A stretch of 64,000 nucleotides of DNA. Source: Acridotheres tristis. Taxonomy: Eukaryota > Chordata > Aves > Passeriformes > Sturnidae. The stretch spans positions 29,945,529 through 30,009,528 of the forward strand of contig CM072894.1 in NCBI GenBank assembly GCA_037013685.1, in the 5' to 3' direction. Every line of letters starts with the position of its first letter. The stretch's first letter is position 1. Position numbers and translations under genes: made by a program. Of the stretch, positions 63,132 to 64,000 are shown one piece after another. The notes below the pieces were generated by a model. The model was not told the origin of the DNA, made no database searches, and worked only from the letters and a program-made list of their open reading frames with translations.

Positions 63132-64000
63132 TCGAGTGATGTGTAAAGGCTGCAATGTTTCATCTAAATTGGCTCACAAATATCAATATGGTGATTCACA
63201 TGAAAAGTTATGATTCTGTGCTTAAGAGTTTGCAAGCCTGAGCCTTTGGTCCAGATGTTTGCAAAGTGCTGGATTAGAATGGCTACAAACTTGTTCACAG
63301 GTGTTTTGCAAAGTATAATATTCACTGCTATTCATCAAGAATAACTCCACTAAAATCAAAGACAGACAGGGCTAGAGCTGGTAGAAGTGAATACAAATCA
63401 AGCCGTAGAAGTCTTGCTTTGCTCTATCTCATTTACTGTCCCTAGTGGTAGAAAGAAAAACTAATTATACACAAGCAAAAGATTTTACTATGACTTTGTA
63501 ATCACATAACTAATATCAGATTAATTTCTGATACATAGGAAAAAATATTACAGAGTCCTGTTCACAAAATGATTATTAATAAGCTTTTTTGTGTGGGTCA
63601 GTCACTTAATTCTTAAATAGTGGCCTTTTAATTAGCAGAAAGGAAAGGAAAGTAAGTCACTGGAGTTTTGAGACTCCCCTTTAACCTTGTCATCTAAAGG
63701 AAAAACAGAGGCTGACATTTAATGGAAAGGCTTTGATATTTCAGACTTATCTTACACTGTGTTTTACACAACTCACTCCTCTTGTGAGTACAGACCCGAC
63801 TGAGAGATGATGAAGAAAGAAAACTGAGTGCAATGACCTCTGTGGTCAAAGCCAAAGCTAATAGTTCTGAGAACTGATCTTTGATTCACTTCTTCCTCCT
63901 CTTTGCTTTTTAGAGCCTTTGAAATCAGTGACAAAGTTCTGTGCTAACTCCAGTACCACTAGTTCTGTATGTACATGACGCTTTTTCCGAAGCAGCTTTG

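Larger units (their letters stand above)
35395..64000 (-). other. DPP10: DPP10 intron upstream of the 95-nt exon (3' part, >28.6 kb)
   Basis: No coding exon was recognised in this 28.6-kb stretch. I looked on the minus strand for the preceding DPP10 segment (an LEDLFRKDF...HDPEARWI-like sequence ending in a split Asp codon) and did not see it, so it probably lies beyond 64000. The stretch is AT-rich. It contains an ancient CR1/L3-like fragment near 46.7 kb, a possible tRNA-SINE remnant near 48.9 kb, A-rich and T-rich tracts (41.8, 47.7, 49.9, 52.3, 56.8 kb), an A/C-only tract near 50.45 kb, a CpG-containing patch near 56.2 kb and a weak CR1 tail near 63.1 kb. Open frames of up to 118 codons occur on both strands but show no protein family I know and no coding character. 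Confidence 0.85.

Noticed and set aside
1..64000. CRISPR arrays, bacterial operons, rRNA or tRNA genes, mitochondrial insertions, intact retroelement genes
   Set aside because: None seen. The sequence has vertebrate intronic character throughout and no regularly spaced identical repeats beyond the three-copy 40-bp array.

Overview
This is vertebrate, almost certainly avian, genomic DNA. It is A+T-rich, has no prokaryotic-style gene density, and carries several 3' fragments of CR1 LINEs in their bird-typical form. The whole window appears to lie inside one long gene read on the minus strand. Two short exons can be recognised with confidence: 35394..35300 (95 nt) followed by 24378..24304 (75 nt). 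Their translations match consecutive segments near the start of the extracellular beta-propeller of DPP10 (dipeptidyl-peptidase-like 10, DPPY/DPL2). DPP10 is a catalytically inactive type II membrane protein that serves as an auxiliary subunit of Kv4 A-type potassium channels. The match is to DPP10 rather than its paralogue DPP6.

Layout in transcription order (high to low coordinates): 64000..35395 is the 3' part of the intron upstream of the first exon (more than 28.6 kb). 35394..35300 is the exon corresponding to exon 4 of the classical transcript. 35299..24379 is a complete 10.9-kb intron. 24378..24304 is the next exon. 24303..1 is the 5' part of the following intron (more than 24.3 kb). 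Both exons have canonical AG acceptors, GTAAG-type donors and plausible branch points 24-25 nt upstream. The phases (1 to 0, then 0 to 0) join into one open frame. I did not find the exons immediately upstream (LEDLFRKDF... segment) or downstream (FHYSYTASY... segment), so they probably lie outside the window.

The rest is intron. It holds CR1 fragments (about 9305-9450, 12612-12670, 15551-15689, possibly 63090-63130), an older CR1/L3-like fragment (46627-46830) and a possible tRNA-derived SINE remnant (48850-48925). It also holds a clean three-copy 40-bp tandem repeat (9521-9640), several microsatellites and homopolymer tracts, perfect short hairpins (200-228, 6582-6611), a GU-rich tract on the transcribed strand (about 50431-50535), and scattered GC-rich patches in AT-rich sequence. 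I see no other protein-coding gene, no tRNA or rRNA gene, no CRISPR array and no intact transposon. The many 60-150-codon open frames look like chance or repeat-derived frames. I found no convincing evidence of a new biological system. The best leads are intronic elements that may affect splicing or regulation of DPP10.
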